Source of the DNA: Treponema sp.
GTDB lineage: Bacteria > Spirochaetota > Spirochaetia > Treponematales > Treponemataceae
Direction: 5' to 3'
Assembly: GCA_024402475.1 (NCBI GenBank)
Contig: JAKSTQ010000019.1
Span: forward strand, 1 to 43,349
DNA: 43,349 nt
Shown: piece after piece, positions 18,150 through 26,757 of the stretch
Layout: the number at the start of each line of letters is the position of its first letter
Numbering within the stretch: the first letter of the stretch is position 1
Notes under the pieces: generated by a model
Databases searched by the model: none
Told to the model about the DNA's origin: nothing
Seen by the model: only the letters and a program-made list of their open reading frames with translations
Position numbers and translations under genes: made by a program

Positions 18150-18182
18150 AAAAAAAAATCAGTTCAAAAGAACTGATTTTAG
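18150..18182 (-). terminator. Terminator of tRNA-Leu
   Basis: On the minus strand, AAATCAGTTC and GAACTGATTT pair around a 4-nt loop and are followed by a T-run, directly after the tRNA 3' end. Confidence 0.85.
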
Positions 18183-18265
18183 TGCCGGCGGAGGGACTTG
18201 AACCCTCACGGGGTTGCCCCCAGAAGATTTTGAGTCTTCCGTGTATACCATTTCACCACGCCGGC
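18183..18265 (-). tRNA. tRNA-Leu (anticodon CAA)
   Basis: An 83-nt class II tRNA on the minus strand. The acceptor GCCGGCG pairs with CGCCGGC, the anticodon loop is CTCAAAA, a long variable arm is present, and the T loop is GTTCAAGTC. CCA is not encoded. A promoter TTGATT-17-TATTAT lies just upstream on the minus strand (about 18276-18305). Confidence 0.93.
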
Positions 18266-18316
18266 GTTATTCATTCATAATAAAGAATTTTTTGTATTTA
18301 ATCAAGAGTCACGGGA

Positions 18317-18357
18317 TAAAAAAAGTTCAGGACGGTAATTCCATCCTGAACTTTTTT
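18317..18357 (-). terminator. Terminator of the DUF1015 gene
   Basis: AAAGTTCAGGA and TCCTGAACTTT form a long stem around an 11-nt loop, flanked by A- and T-runs, so it could work in both directions. Confidence 0.8.
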
Positions 18358-18377
18358 CTGGTTTATTCAATTTTCAG

Positions 18378-19760
18378 CTAGAACAATTTTCTGCATTCAA
18401 GATAGAATCTTTTTTCGTCAGCTTCGCCCATAGAAAAGCTTTTGCGTGGAAGTGGACCGCGGCTGTTGATTGTTGCAAAGAAACTGTCTTTGGCAACCGG
18501 CGGTAAAAGAATGCTCATTGCATTTTCTTTTGCGCCAAGGCGGAATACTTCGTCTGTTCCGTGGATATAGTCGATTTCCGGTTTTACAATACGGCAGCCT
18601 TTGTCGTCGCATACATGACCGTCAGGTGCAGTTTTAAGGAAGTCATCGATTACAGGCTGAAGGCGGCTTACAGCAAGTTCTGTTACAGGTGTTTTAAGAA
18701 GTGTGAATTTCTGTACGCCGTTTTCCAGGTAAACAAATCCAAAGTCCGCATTGCTGTTTTTAACTGCAGCCGCAAGTTCATCCTTGCTAGCGCAGTCAGT
18801 TAAAGTTCCGTTAAGTTCATCTGCGATTTTTTTGATGAGGTCGCCGTTATTGATATAGAAGAGAACGCGGTGAATCGGTTCAAAGGTTAATCCGTCGTCA
18901 TAAATGTTTACGATTTCGATAAGTGCATAGCGGGCATTGTGATTTTCAAGACCTGCAGGAATTGATACATAACCGTCAGCATCTTTTACGCCGCCGTTCT
19001 TTTCTTTGAATTCATCCCAGATAGCTTTTGCAGTTGCAAGGGAATGGTTTCCGTCACCAACAGCAAACATGAATGTGTTTCCGTCTGCGTCTGTGTTTTT
19101 GTCTGCAACCTTGTTGAGAGCCTGGTTCAAGACCTTAAGGCTTTCTTCATCGGCAACAGGCCAGCCGGTAATGCTTCCGCTGTTGTGCATAAGGTTTCCA
19201 GAGTAACATGGAGCAGTTCCATTAGCCTTAACATTTTTGCCTGTGCCTTCTACTACAACTTTTTCAGGGTCGTTCACCAGAAGCATAATGTGAGGACTTT
19301 CAACTGGTGCACCGCGGCGGATTTCCATGCGTGGTGGAATGCGGTCAAGAATTGTTGCTTCTGTAGCACGGATAAGGGCTTTTGAAAAAGGCTTCCATTC
19401 ATACGAGTCAAGGTCAATACAAGCCATAAGGCCTTTGCGTGTGCGGCCGTAAGCGGTTTTGCGTTCAATGTAAATGAACTCTTTTTTAGGAGAATCAAAT
19501 ACACCCTGTTCGATGTATTCGTTCATTGTCTTTTTAACTTTCTGAATTCTTTCAGGCTTGTCAGGGTCGTTCAAATATACTTCAGGAAGAATGATGTTCA
19601 AAGTAGAAGGATTTGTTCCTGCAGTCTGTTCAACCTGCTTCCAGTAATCGCGGTCCTGTGTGAACTGGTCGCACGCAACTACTGACCATGTATTTGTATC
19701 AATGTTTTTTGGTAATAAAATTTCGGGAATAGCAAGTCCCATCTGTTCAAAATTTTTCAT
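18378..19760 (-). CDS. DUF1015 family protein
   Basis: The 460-residue protein has the DUF1015 pattern: an N-terminal WSVVACDQFTQDRDYW segment, RKGLMACIDLDSYEW, the conserved GDGNHSLATAKAIW, and a C-terminal part with IHGTDEVFRLG. The family is widespread, with a presumed cytosolic enzymatic role that is still undefined. It is divergent from rpoN. TATACT (19772-19767, minus) ends 6 nt before its ATG, so the message should be leaderless. Confidence 0.85.
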   Translation of the reverse strand: MKNFEQMGLAIPEILLPKNIDTNTWSVVACDQFTQDRDYWKQVEQTAGTNPSTLNIILPEVYLNDPDKPERIQKVKKTMNEYIEQGVFDSPKKEFIYIERKTAYGRTRKGLMACIDLDSYEWKPFSKALIRATEATILDRIPPRMEIRRGAPVESPHIMLLVNDPEKVVVEGTGKNVKANGTAPCYSGNLMHNSGSITGWPVADEESLKVLNQALNKVADKNTDADGNTFMFAVGDGNHSLATAKAIWDEFKEKNGGVKDADGYVSIPAGLENHNARYALIEIVNIYDDGLTFEPIHRVLFYINNGDLIKKIADELNGTLTDCASKDELAAAVKNSNADFGFVYLENGVQKFTLLKTPVTELAVSRLQPVIDDFLKTAPDGHVCDDKGCRIVKPEIDYIHGTDEVFRLGAKENAMSILLPPVAKDSFFATINSRGPLPRKSFSMGEADEKRFYLECRKLF

Positions 19761-19790
19761 GACTCAAGTATATCGGCAACGGGCTTTTTG

Positions 19791-19799
19791 TGCTATAGT
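19791..19799 (+). promoter_or_regulatory. Extended -10 promoter of rpoN, near-leaderless
   Basis: TGC-TATAGT ends 7 nt before the ATG at 19807. The divergent DUF1015 and rpoN start codons are separated by only 46 bp, which holds both -10 boxes. Confidence 0.6.
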
Positions 19800-19806
19800 T
19801 TTAAGT

Positions 19807-21276
19807 ATGGCAATGCGGTTATCACAGGTAGCATCACAACGACAGATCCAGCGGCTCAACCAGGTTCAGATACAGGCGTTCAGATATTTAAAAATGAGCT
19901 CTCATGATCTGCGCCAGGAAATTTATTCAGCTGCCCAGAAAAATCCGGCCATCGAAATTGTTTCTGATTCCCAGGAAAGTCCTTCTTCATACGGCGCAGA
20001 TAACGTCAGAACCGGTGTTACAACTGCCGCAGGAATTGAAAAGTCCCAGGCTTATCAGGAAGTTCTTGAAGCCCAGGAAGATACACGGGAGTCTCTTCAG
20101 GAACATCTTCTGTCGCAATTCAATCTTATAAAGATGACACCTGCTCAGGCAGAACTTGGTTCGGCACTTATTTATAATCTTGATTCAAACGGATATCACA
20201 TTCTTGACCCTAAGGTTTTCATAAAGCCACCCAAAACCAGTTTAAAAGACCTTGCATTCTGTCTTAAGACAATTCAGGAACTTGAACCGGTAGGCGTGTG
20301 CTGCGTTAATCTTGAAGAAAGCCTTTTGATTCAGGCAAGACAGAAAGACGATGCTGATGAATGTGCACTTTTTCTTCTGGACGGACATTTTGAATTTCTC
20401 AATCCACCGGAACCTTCTGAAATCCTGAAAAAAATCCGCAGCTTTGCAAAAGAACAGCAGGCAATGAGTTTTGCAGTAAAGGATTATTCTTTTTTGTTGG
20501 ACTATGAAATTGAAGATGTAAAGAACGCACTTTTATTCATCCGTACACTTGAACCGATGCCGACCCGCGGATATTCTTCAAGTCCGACTTCTTACATTGC
20601 TCCTGATGTTTTTGTGGAAAAAGTTCTCATCAAAGACGTCAATAAATCGGACGAGACTGACCGGGGAACATTTGTCTATCCTGATACAGATTCTACAAGC
20701 GAATATTGTTTTGAAGTAAAGCTTGCCCGGGGAAATATTCCGGAAGTCAGAATTAATCAGCAGATGCTTGATATGTCAAAAAACAAAGACATGAATTACG
20801 ACGCCCGCCAGCAGGTAAGGGAAAATGTCTATCAGGCAAAGAATTTTATTGCAATGCTTGAACAGCGACAGGCCGTAATCAATATGGCAGCCCTTGAAAT
20901 TGTCCGCGCCCAGATGGAATTCTTTTTGCACGGAAACGGGCATCTTAACATTCTTCACCAGAAAGATATTGCAAAACTTCTTAAAGTCAATGAGTCTACG
21001 GTTTCGAGAATGGCAAACAGCAAGTATATCCAGTGTGAATGGGGGCTTTTGCCTGTGAGTTATTTTTTTACCGGCGGAATTCAGGATGTTTCAAGTGACA
21101 GAATCAAAGCTGCAATTCAGGCGATTGTTGAATCTCAGGCTTCCGGCAGCAAACCTCTTTCTGACCAGAAAATTTCTATTGCGCTGGAATCCCAGGGAAT
21201 AAAATGTGCCCGCCGGACCGTAGCAAAATACAGAAATCAGATGGCAGTTGAATCAAGTTATAATAGAAAAAAGTAA
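19807..21276 (+). CDS. rpoN: RNA polymerase sigma-54 factor
   Basis: The 489-residue protein has the glutamine-rich region I (RLNQVQIQAFRYLKMSSHDL), an acidic region II, the core-binding domain, an HTH (HQKDIAKLLKVNESTVSRM) and the diagnostic RpoN box ARRTVAKYR (about 468-476). It directs polymerase to -24/-12 promoters that need AAA+ activators. The open frame extends 49 codons upstream through the promoter. ATG 19807 gives the canonical N-terminus. It heads the rpoN-hpf part of the cluster. Confidence 0.95.
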   Translation: MAMRLSQVASQRQIQRLNQVQIQAFRYLKMSSHDLRQEIYSAAQKNPAIEIVSDSQESPSSYGADNVRTGVTTAAGIEKSQAYQEVLEAQEDTRESLQEHLLSQFNLIKMTPAQAELGSALIYNLDSNGYHILDPKVFIKPPKTSLKDLAFCLKTIQELEPVGVCCVNLEESLLIQARQKDDADECALFLLDGHFEFLNPPEPSEILKKIRSFAKEQQAMSFAVKDYSFLLDYEIEDVKNALLFIRTLEPMPTRGYSSSPTSYIAPDVFVEKVLIKDVNKSDETDRGTFVYPDTDSTSEYCFEVKLARGNIPEVRINQQMLDMSKNKDMNYDARQQVRENVYQAKNFIAMLEQRQAVINMAALEIVRAQMEFFLHGNGHLNILHQKDIAKLLKVNESTVSRMANSKYIQCEWGLLPVSYFFTGGIQDVSSDRIKAAIQAIVESQASGSKPLSDQKISIALESQGIKCARRTVAKYRNQMAVESSYNRKK

Positions 21277-21377
21277 ATTTGCTTTTTGCCGGAAGGCGTT
21301 GTATACTTATATTAAAGGGAATGGAGATATTCCCCAAACTACACTGATTACCCTGCGGGGTAAAAAAGGAGTGCACA

Positions 21378-21665
21378 ATGAATAAATCGGTAAATGCAGT
21401 TGGATTCGAACTGGAAAAAAAACAGGCTGAAATGCTTGATAAAAAACTTGAACGCTTTGACTATGCTGAAAAACACGTGGAAGACCTTATCATCCGCGTA
21501 AAACAGGATAAACAGTACAAATTCGAAGCAGACGTTGCTTTCCACTGGGGCGTAAAAGCTCATGTAACAGCAGATGACTTTGATTTTGCTGCAGGTCTTA
21601 ACAAACTCGTTGACGTTCTTGACCAGAAAATCAAGAAGGAAAAGGAAAAGGTTCAGGAAAAATAA
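21378..21665 (+). CDS. hpf: Ribosome hibernation promoting factor, short form
   Basis: The 95-residue protein has the HPF/RaiA fold pattern: KLERFDYAEKHVEDLIIRVKQ, the basic strand and HVTADDFDFAAGLNKLVDVL. It binds the 30S decoding region and lowers translation in starvation. The long-form C-terminal dimerisation domain is absent. AAAAAGGAG precedes the ATG. Placement just after rpoN is the arrangement also common in proteobacteria. Confidence 0.88.
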   Translation: MNKSVNAVGFELEKKQAEMLDKKLERFDYAEKHVEDLIIRVKQDKQYKFEADVAFHWGVKAHVTADDFDFAAGLNKLVDVLDQKIKKEKEKVQEK

Positions 21666-21693
21666 CGCAAGCTGCTGTTAAAATGCAGCAAAG

Positions 21694-22104
21694 TTATTCG
21701 TAATCGATATTAATGTCCATGTTTGAACGTTCAGTACGTTTTTGAGCATGGACTTTTTTATTTTTACCGGAACTTTTTGCATTCAGGTCTGCGTTTGTAA
21801 AAAGGGCCTGGCTTTTTTCGTGACGCTGACGGCGTTGTCTGTTTTCCAGGGGAATTTCTTTTGGAGAATCAGTTCTTTCTATTAATAAGTCATTTGCAGC
21901 AGTTATTGTAATGCTGAAAATCTTTCCCTGCTGTTCTAACGCTTGGGTTGCGGCCATTAAATCTGCCAGGGCAATCACAGCTTTTTTCTTGCCGTCAATT
22001 CCGGCGACTTCACGCAGTTTTTTTGCAAGAACGCTGTCAGTAAATTTTGACCTGTCGTTCATGGCATCAAGTGCTTTTGCAAGGACATTTTGAATTTCTG
22101 TCAT
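21694..22104 (-). CDS. Unknown basic protein
   Basis: The 136-residue protein is not recognised. A helical N-terminal half (about 1-75) is followed by a basic, low-complexity tail rich in Arg, Lys and Gln, suggesting nucleic-acid contact, although that is speculative. It is leftward and convergent with hpf. Extended -10 TGT-TATACT (22111-22119, minus) ends 6 nt before the ATG, a predicted leaderless message that supports the gene and its start. Confidence 0.65.
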   Translation of the reverse strand: MTEIQNVLAKALDAMNDRSKFTDSVLAKKLREVAGIDGKKKAVIALADLMAATQALEQQGKIFSITITAANDLLIERTDSPKEIPLENRQRRQRHEKSQALFTNADLNAKSSGKNKKVHAQKRTERSNMDINIDYE

Positions 22105-22194
22105 ATATTAAGTATAACATGTTTTGAAAACAGATAAAATACAGGCTTTAACTGTTATTGCGGTGAATAGCGCGGGAAAGGGCAGTTTTTTTTA

Positions 22195-22223
22195 TTTACA
22201 AATGGTCTTTCTTTGTGTATAGT
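22195..22223 (+). promoter_or_regulatory. Promoter of hprK, near-leaderless
   Basis: TTTACA (22195-22200), a 17-nt spacer and TATAGT (22218-22223) end 7 nt before the ATG at 22231. Confidence 0.7.
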
Positions 22224-22230
22224 ATATATT

Positions 22231-23220
22231 ATGGTTGAAAAGAAATTCACTGTATTGGATTTATTGTCAATGGAACTCCACGGGCATGATGAAATTGCCC
22301 TTCGCTGTATTGCAGGTCGTAGTGGGTTGACCCGTGCGATTACGATTCCTGATATCAACCGTCCGGGGCTTGCGCTTTCCGGGTTCTTTGATTCGTTTGC
22401 ATATCAGCGCGTACAGCTTTTTGGTCGTGGCGAAGTTGCTTATCTTAACAAACTCGCCGGCGAAAACGACCTTGAGTCTTTGCAGACATTCTTTTCTTTT
22501 CAGATTCCATGCTGTATTTTTACACATGATTTAATTCCGCCTCAGCCATTTTTAAAGCTTGCAGAAGAAAGTAACTGTTGTATTCTGGTTTCTTCGCTGG
22601 AATCTACTGAGCTTTCAAACCGTCTGATTCGTCTTTTTACAAATGTGTTTGCGCCCCGTAAAACAATGCACGGCGTACTTGTAGAAGTTTTTGGTGAAGG
22701 CATTCTTTTGTGCGGACATTCAGGTGTAGGTAAGTCAGAAACAGCACTTGACCTTGTAGAACGCGGGCACCGGCTTGTTGCTGATGATATCGTAGAAATC
22801 CGCTGTGTAAACGGTAATACAATTCTTGGAACAGGTGCCAATTCACTTATCAGCCACCATATGGAAATCCGTGGTCTTGGTATCATCAATGTGTCACAGC
22901 TTTATGGTGTTGGTGCGATTCGTGAACAGAAGGAAATTCAGCTGGTGGTAGAGCTTGAGGAATGGAATTCGGAAAAGGTTTATGATAGAATAGGAACAGG
23001 TCAGCGAACAATGGATCTGCTTGGCGTTAAGGTTCCGTCTATCGAAATTCCTGTTAAACCGGGACGAAACCTCCCGATTATTATCGAAGCTGCTGCCATG
23101 AACGAGCGTCTTAAGAAAATGGGTTATAACTCTGCCCGTGACTTTAACCAGAACGTTCTTAAATGGATTGAAACAGGTGAAGCCCAGGCTGCATATTACG
23201 GCCAGGATGATAAATATTAA
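22231..23220 (+). CDS. hprK: HPr kinase/phosphorylase
   Basis: The 329-residue enzyme phosphorylates HPr on Ser46 with ATP and removes the phosphate with inorganic phosphate. The Walker A GHSGVGKS is at 162-169, the conserved His at 147 (TMHGVL), and the family signature SHHMEIRGLGIIN at 208-220. The N-terminal regulatory domain is complete. The upstream in-frame ATG at 22213 lies within the promoter spacer, so 22231 is used. Its substrate HPr is encoded 43 nt downstream. Confidence 0.95.
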   Translation: MVEKKFTVLDLLSMELHGHDEIALRCIAGRSGLTRAITIPDINRPGLALSGFFDSFAYQRVQLFGRGEVAYLNKLAGENDLESLQTFFSFQIPCCIFTHDLIPPQPFLKLAEESNCCILVSSLESTELSNRLIRLFTNVFAPRKTMHGVLVEVFGEGILLCGHSGVGKSETALDLVERGHRLVADDIVEIRCVNGNTILGTGANSLISHHMEIRGLGIINVSQLYGVGAIREQKEIQLVVELEEWNSEKVYDRIGTGQRTMDLLGVKVPSIEIPVKPGRNLPIIIEAAAMNERLKKMGYNSARDFNQNVLKWIETGEAQAAYYGQDDKY

Positions 23221-23263
23221 TTTAAAAAGTTGTTAATCGTTGATCAGAAGGTAGGAGAAGATT

Positions 23264-23530
23264 ATGGTAGAAAAAATTTTGACAGTAAAAAATCGTGCAG
23301 GTATTCATGCGCGTCCTGCTACTCTTATTGCACAGATGGCAAATAAGTTTACTTCAGAAATTACTCTTGAAAAAGATTCAATTGTTGTAAATGCAAAATC
23401 AATCATGGGTGTAATTACAATGGCTGCAGGTTACAATACAACAATGACTTTGCGTGTAGAAGGACCGGATGAAAGCGAAGCTGCTTCTGCTATTCAGAAT
23501 CTTTTTGACACAAAATTTGACGACGAGTAA
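23264..23530 (+). CDS. ptsH: Phosphocarrier protein HPr
   Basis: The 88-residue protein has the active His15 in GIHARPA and the regulatory Ser46 in NAKSIMGV. Because an HPr kinase is encoded beside it and no EI or EIIA is visible here, its role may be mainly regulatory, as in spirochaetes with incomplete PTS. That is inferred from the neighbourhood. A Shine-Dalgarno (GTAGGAG) precedes the ATG. Confidence 0.95.
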   Translation: MVEKILTVKNRAGIHARPATLIAQMANKFTSEITLEKDSIVVNAKSIMGVITMAAGYNTTMTLRVEGPDESEAASAIQNLFDTKFDDE

Positions 23531-23542
23531 AACGAGTATAAA

Positions 23543-24154
23543 ATGAAAGAAATCACTTCAAGACAGAAAGAAATACTCAATTACATTGCTGATTACTCAA
23601 ATATGAATTCTTTCCCACCAACGGTAAGAGAAATCGGTGAGCATTTTGGTGTTTCTATCCGTGCTGTTCAGGACCATATTGCGGCTCTGCAGAAGAAGGG
23701 ATTTATTTCTCAGATACAGAAAAAGTCTCGTTCAATTAAAGTTCTTGTTGATGAACGGGATAAAAAAGAGCCCCTGTATATGGATAGAGTTCCGGTTCTT
23801 GGAACAATTGCTGCAGGGAAGCCTCTTTTGAGCGAAGAAAACCTTGACGGGTATGTAACTCTTTCTGAGCCTTTTATCCGTCCTGGAAAAACATATTTTG
23901 CACTGCGCGTTCGTGGTTCCAGTATGATTAATGCAGGAATTCTTGAAGGCGACCTTGCTATTATTGAACAGGCTTCAAATGCGGTTGACGGTCAGATTGT
24001 CGTTGCTGTTATTGATGAAGCAATTACCTTAAAGCGTTATTTCAAGGAATCTACCCGCGTAAGACTCCAGCCTGAAAACCCTGCATTCCAGCCTATTTAT
24101 GTACAGGATGTCCGCATTGTAGGCGTTCTGTCTAATCTTGTACGGACTTATTAA
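23543..24154 (+). CDS. lexA: LexA SOS repressor
   Basis: The 203-residue protein has a winged HTH (FPPTVREIGEHFGVSIRAVQ, 24-43), the self-cleavage site Ala91-Gly92, the catalytic Ser127 (RGSSM) and Lys164 (TLKRY). RecA-stimulated autocleavage would induce SOS genes. It lies 12 nt after ptsH and its stop overlaps the holA start by one base (TAATG), so ptsH-lexA-holA form one transcript. Not all treponemes have LexA, so its presence is worth noting. Confidence 0.93.
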   Translation: MKEITSRQKEILNYIADYSNMNSFPPTVREIGEHFGVSIRAVQDHIAALQKKGFISQIQKKSRSIKVLVDERDKKEPLYMDRVPVLGTIAAGKPLLSEENLDGYVTLSEPFIRPGKTYFALRVRGSSMINAGILEGDLAIIEQASNAVDGQIVVAVIDEAITLKRYFKESTRVRLQPENPAFQPIYVQDVRIVGVLSNLVRTY

Positions 24155-25212
24155 TGGCAGCTCCTGTTTATCTTTTTACGGGGCCTGAATTCGGTGAACG
24201 CAATGACGAAATTGACCGGATCAAGTCTGAACTGAACAAAAAATACGGTTCTTTTGACGATTATCTTTATTATGCATCAGAAACTTCTGTTCCTACCGTT
24301 GTTTCTATGCTTCAGACAGAATCGCTTTTTACACCTGCTACCTGCATCGTTTATAAAGCAGCAGAACTCATTAAAAGGAAAGAAGACATTGAATCTCTTG
24401 GGGCATGGGTAAAATCTGTTCTTCCGTCAAAATCAGGTGGTGCTGCAAAAGATTCTCATGTTCTGATTCTTGTCAGTGATGAAAACAGCGTTGATTCAAA
24501 ACTTGAAAAAATAATTCCTAAAGAAAATAAAAAAATTTTCTGGGAAATGTTTGATAACCGCAAACTTCCGTGGGTAAAAGATTATTTTAAAAAGAACGGA
24601 TACAGCGTGACTGATGATGCTGCTGACCTGATTCTTGAAATGGTCGAAAACAATACTGCGGCCCTTAAAACAGAAATCAACCGTTTTTTTACGCTGTTCC
24701 AGAAAGGTTATAATGTTACAGCTTCTGATGTAGAATCAGTCATTGCTGATACAAAAGGCGAAACTGGTTATACACTGTTTGCCGCTTTGACAGATACCAG
24801 TGTTTCAAGCCAGGAACGCTTTGAAAATGCACTGACAATTCTTCAGAAACTGAAACTTGCGGCAAACAATTCCAGTTCCTATGCGGCAGGAATTACTGCA
24901 ACACTGGGAGGCTGTTTTAAGAAAGCCCTTTTCTGGCATGAACTTGTACAGTCTGGTTCACCGATGGATGAATATTCGTTAAAGAGTAATGGATTTACAT
25001 CTAAGAAAATGCGCACACAGTATCAGAATGCAAGTACCTTGTGGACTCATGGTCAGACTGTTGCGATAATGGCTTTGATTGCACAGACAGAAATTCAAAT
25101 CCGTAGTGCAGGCCGCGGCGGGCTTGAAGATAATTATCTTGCCATGCTGCTTTACTGCATCGTCATCAAAAAAGGCGGATCGATGCAGTCTTACAGCGAG
25201 GACTGGATTTAG
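24154..25212 (+). CDS. holA: DNA polymerase III delta subunit
   Basis: The 352-residue protein starts VYLFTGPEFGERNDEIDRIK, the delta-subunit version of the clamp-loader fold without a Walker ATPase. It also has the characteristic FTPATCIVYKAAE strand and C-terminal helical collar. It opens the beta clamp together with DnaX-encoded tau/gamma, itself encoded near the right end of this window. Translation is coupled to lexA. It converges on the PC4-like gene with 1 nt between the stops. Confidence 0.85.
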   Translation: MAAPVYLFTGPEFGERNDEIDRIKSELNKKYGSFDDYLYYASETSVPTVVSMLQTESLFTPATCIVYKAAELIKRKEDIESLGAWVKSVLPSKSGGAAKDSHVLILVSDENSVDSKLEKIIPKENKKIFWEMFDNRKLPWVKDYFKKNGYSVTDDAADLILEMVENNTAALKTEINRFFTLFQKGYNVTASDVESVIADTKGETGYTLFAALTDTSVSSQERFENALTILQKLKLAANNSSSYAAGITATLGGCFKKALFWHELVQSGSPMDEYSLKSNGFTSKKMRTQYQNASTLWTHGQTVAIMALIAQTEIQIRSAGRGGLEDNYLAMLLYCIVIKKGGSMQSYSEDWI

Positions 25213-25213
25213 T

Positions 25214-25438
25214 TTATGCTAAGGCCTGGTCGATGAGGGTTTTAAGCTGAGCCAGTTCGTCACGGGTGAGTGTAACGCCTTTTGTCATTTTCTGATGTTC
25301 AGCATCCCAGCTTCGGATATCAAATTTTGCATCCCTGTTATTCCAGCTTACAAGATTCAATTCCATCTTCCAGCCGTCTTTTCCTTCTGAAATAACGCCG
25401 ATCTGTTTTTCGATATTATAGGTAATGTCAAAAGCCAT
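25214..25438 (-). CDS. PC4/YdbC-like ssDNA-binding protein
   Basis: The 74-residue protein has the PC4-type strand pattern (GWKMELNLVSWNNRDAKFDI, then RSWDAEH) and a C-terminal helix TRDELAQLKTLIDQAL. This matches bacterial YdbC proteins that bind single-stranded nucleic acid as dimers. A perfect AAGGAGG precedes the ATG. It is a single leftward gene. Confidence 0.8.
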   Translation of the reverse strand: MAFDITYNIEKQIGVISEGKDGWKMELNLVSWNNRDAKFDIRSWDAEHQKMTKGVTLTRDELAQLKTLIDQALA

Positions 25439-25620
25439 TGGATTTTCCTCCTTGGTTTAGTTCCCTTTAAGTATAATAGCAAAAGTGGAAATTTGAAAGT
25501 TTTTTTCCAGCAGAGTGCTTGATGCGGATAGAATTGAATGTGCAGGTTTAAAGGTTGTCTACCTTGTAATTATATAGTAGAATAATAGTAATAAAAATTA
25601 AGGTGGAGGACTATTAAAAA

Positions 25621-26739
25621 ATGAAAAAGCTTATTGCTATTGCATTAATCGCAATTCCTTTAATTTTAACAGCATGTAAATCTACAGAACAGGAAGAAGA
25701 ACCAGCCCCACAGCCAGCTCCAGTGGAAACTCCTGTGGAAGATCCAAAAGTAGATGAACCAGAACCACAGCCAGAACCTGAACCAGAGCCTGAGCCAGAA
25801 CCACAACCTGAACCAGAGCCACAGCCTGAACCTGAGCCGGAACCAGAACCAGCAATTGTTATTGATACAGCCGCAATTGAAAAACTTTTTACAAAAGTTG
25901 CTGAATCAAAAGATAAAGCTGTAAAAGCAGATGCAGATGAATTCTATGCATCACAGATCGCTAAGACAGACGAAATTGTAGCAGACCTTAAAGAAAGATT
26001 TGCAAACGGTGAAGATGTAACCAGAGAATTGAATGATGCAAATTACCGTTACATGGCAATCGAAAAAGCTGCCATGACCCGCGAACTTAAGAAAAAGATC
26101 GAAGAAAACGGTTTTGATCAGAAGAATAAAATTGCTTATGATGCAGCAGGCGTATTGCTTGAAAAACTTGAAGACCTTCTTTTGAACGGAACTTCAGGAA
26201 AAGCAATGTATGAAGCTTCAGATGCTGCTTACACTGCATACTTCATCATCTACTATGATTCATTCAAGAAACTTGCTGACGAAGAACGCAATGCTGCAAA
26301 AGATGCAAAGCGTGATGCAGATACAGTAAGAGCAGGTGTTGCACGCAAGGATGAATACAAAAAAGCTGCAGATTACTTTAAGAAAGGTGATTCATGCTAT
26401 GTAACAAAAAATCCTCAGGGTGCCCTTGAACAGTACAAGCTTGCAAAAGAAGCATTCAATGAATTGTATCAGGATGTTAAGGCAAAGCGCGAAGCTGCAC
26501 AGAAGAGAATTGATGCTGCTAAAGATAAGGTAAAAAATATCGAAGACTACGCTATCGAAGCAGATAAGAATAATCCTGTAGAAGGCGACAACGTTGACGG
26601 ATTTGAAGAAAAGGGAACAGTTCTTCTTGAAGAAGATCAGTTTGAAAATCCTGAAGATGCAGAAATCCAGCTTGAAGAAACAGTAAAGGCTGAAAATGAT
26701 TCTGCAATTGATCTGCTTAAAGCAAAGATTTCTGAATAA
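25621..26739 (+). CDS. Lipoprotein with a Pro-Glu repeat stalk
   Basis: The 372-residue protein has a lipoprotein signal (LILTAC, Cys18). A roughly 55-residue stretch of alternating Pro-Glu/Gln (about 25-80) then probably forms a rigid spacer. A long alpha-helical, Lys/Glu/Ala-rich domain (about 85-370) with TPR-like character follows. The Pro-Glu spacer could hold the helical domain away from the lipid anchor. Function unknown. GGTGGAGG lies upstream of the ATG. It is followed 18 nt later by a second envelope protein with a similar helical repeat, so the two probably work together. Confidence 0.75.
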   Translation: MKKLIAIALIAIPLILTACKSTEQEEEPAPQPAPVETPVEDPKVDEPEPQPEPEPEPEPEPQPEPEPQPEPEPEPEPAIVIDTAAIEKLFTKVAESKDKAVKADADEFYASQIAKTDEIVADLKERFANGEDVTRELNDANYRYMAIEKAAMTRELKKKIEENGFDQKNKIAYDAAGVLLEKLEDLLLNGTSGKAMYEASDAAYTAYFIIYYDSFKKLADEERNAAKDAKRDADTVRAGVARKDEYKKAADYFKKGDSCYVTKNPQGALEQYKLAKEAFNELYQDVKAKREAAQKRIDAAKDKVKNIEDYAIEADKNNPVEGDNVDGFEEKGTVLLEEDQFENPEDAEIQLEETVKAENDSAIDLLKAKISE

Positions 26740-26757
26740 AAAAGGGAAGGTAGAGAT

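Noticed and set aside
25740..25850. Repeated CCAGAACC/CCTGAGCC units suggesting a CRISPR or microsatellite
   Set aside because: The repeats are in frame and encode the Pro-Glu stalk of a lipoprotein. There are no unique spacers.
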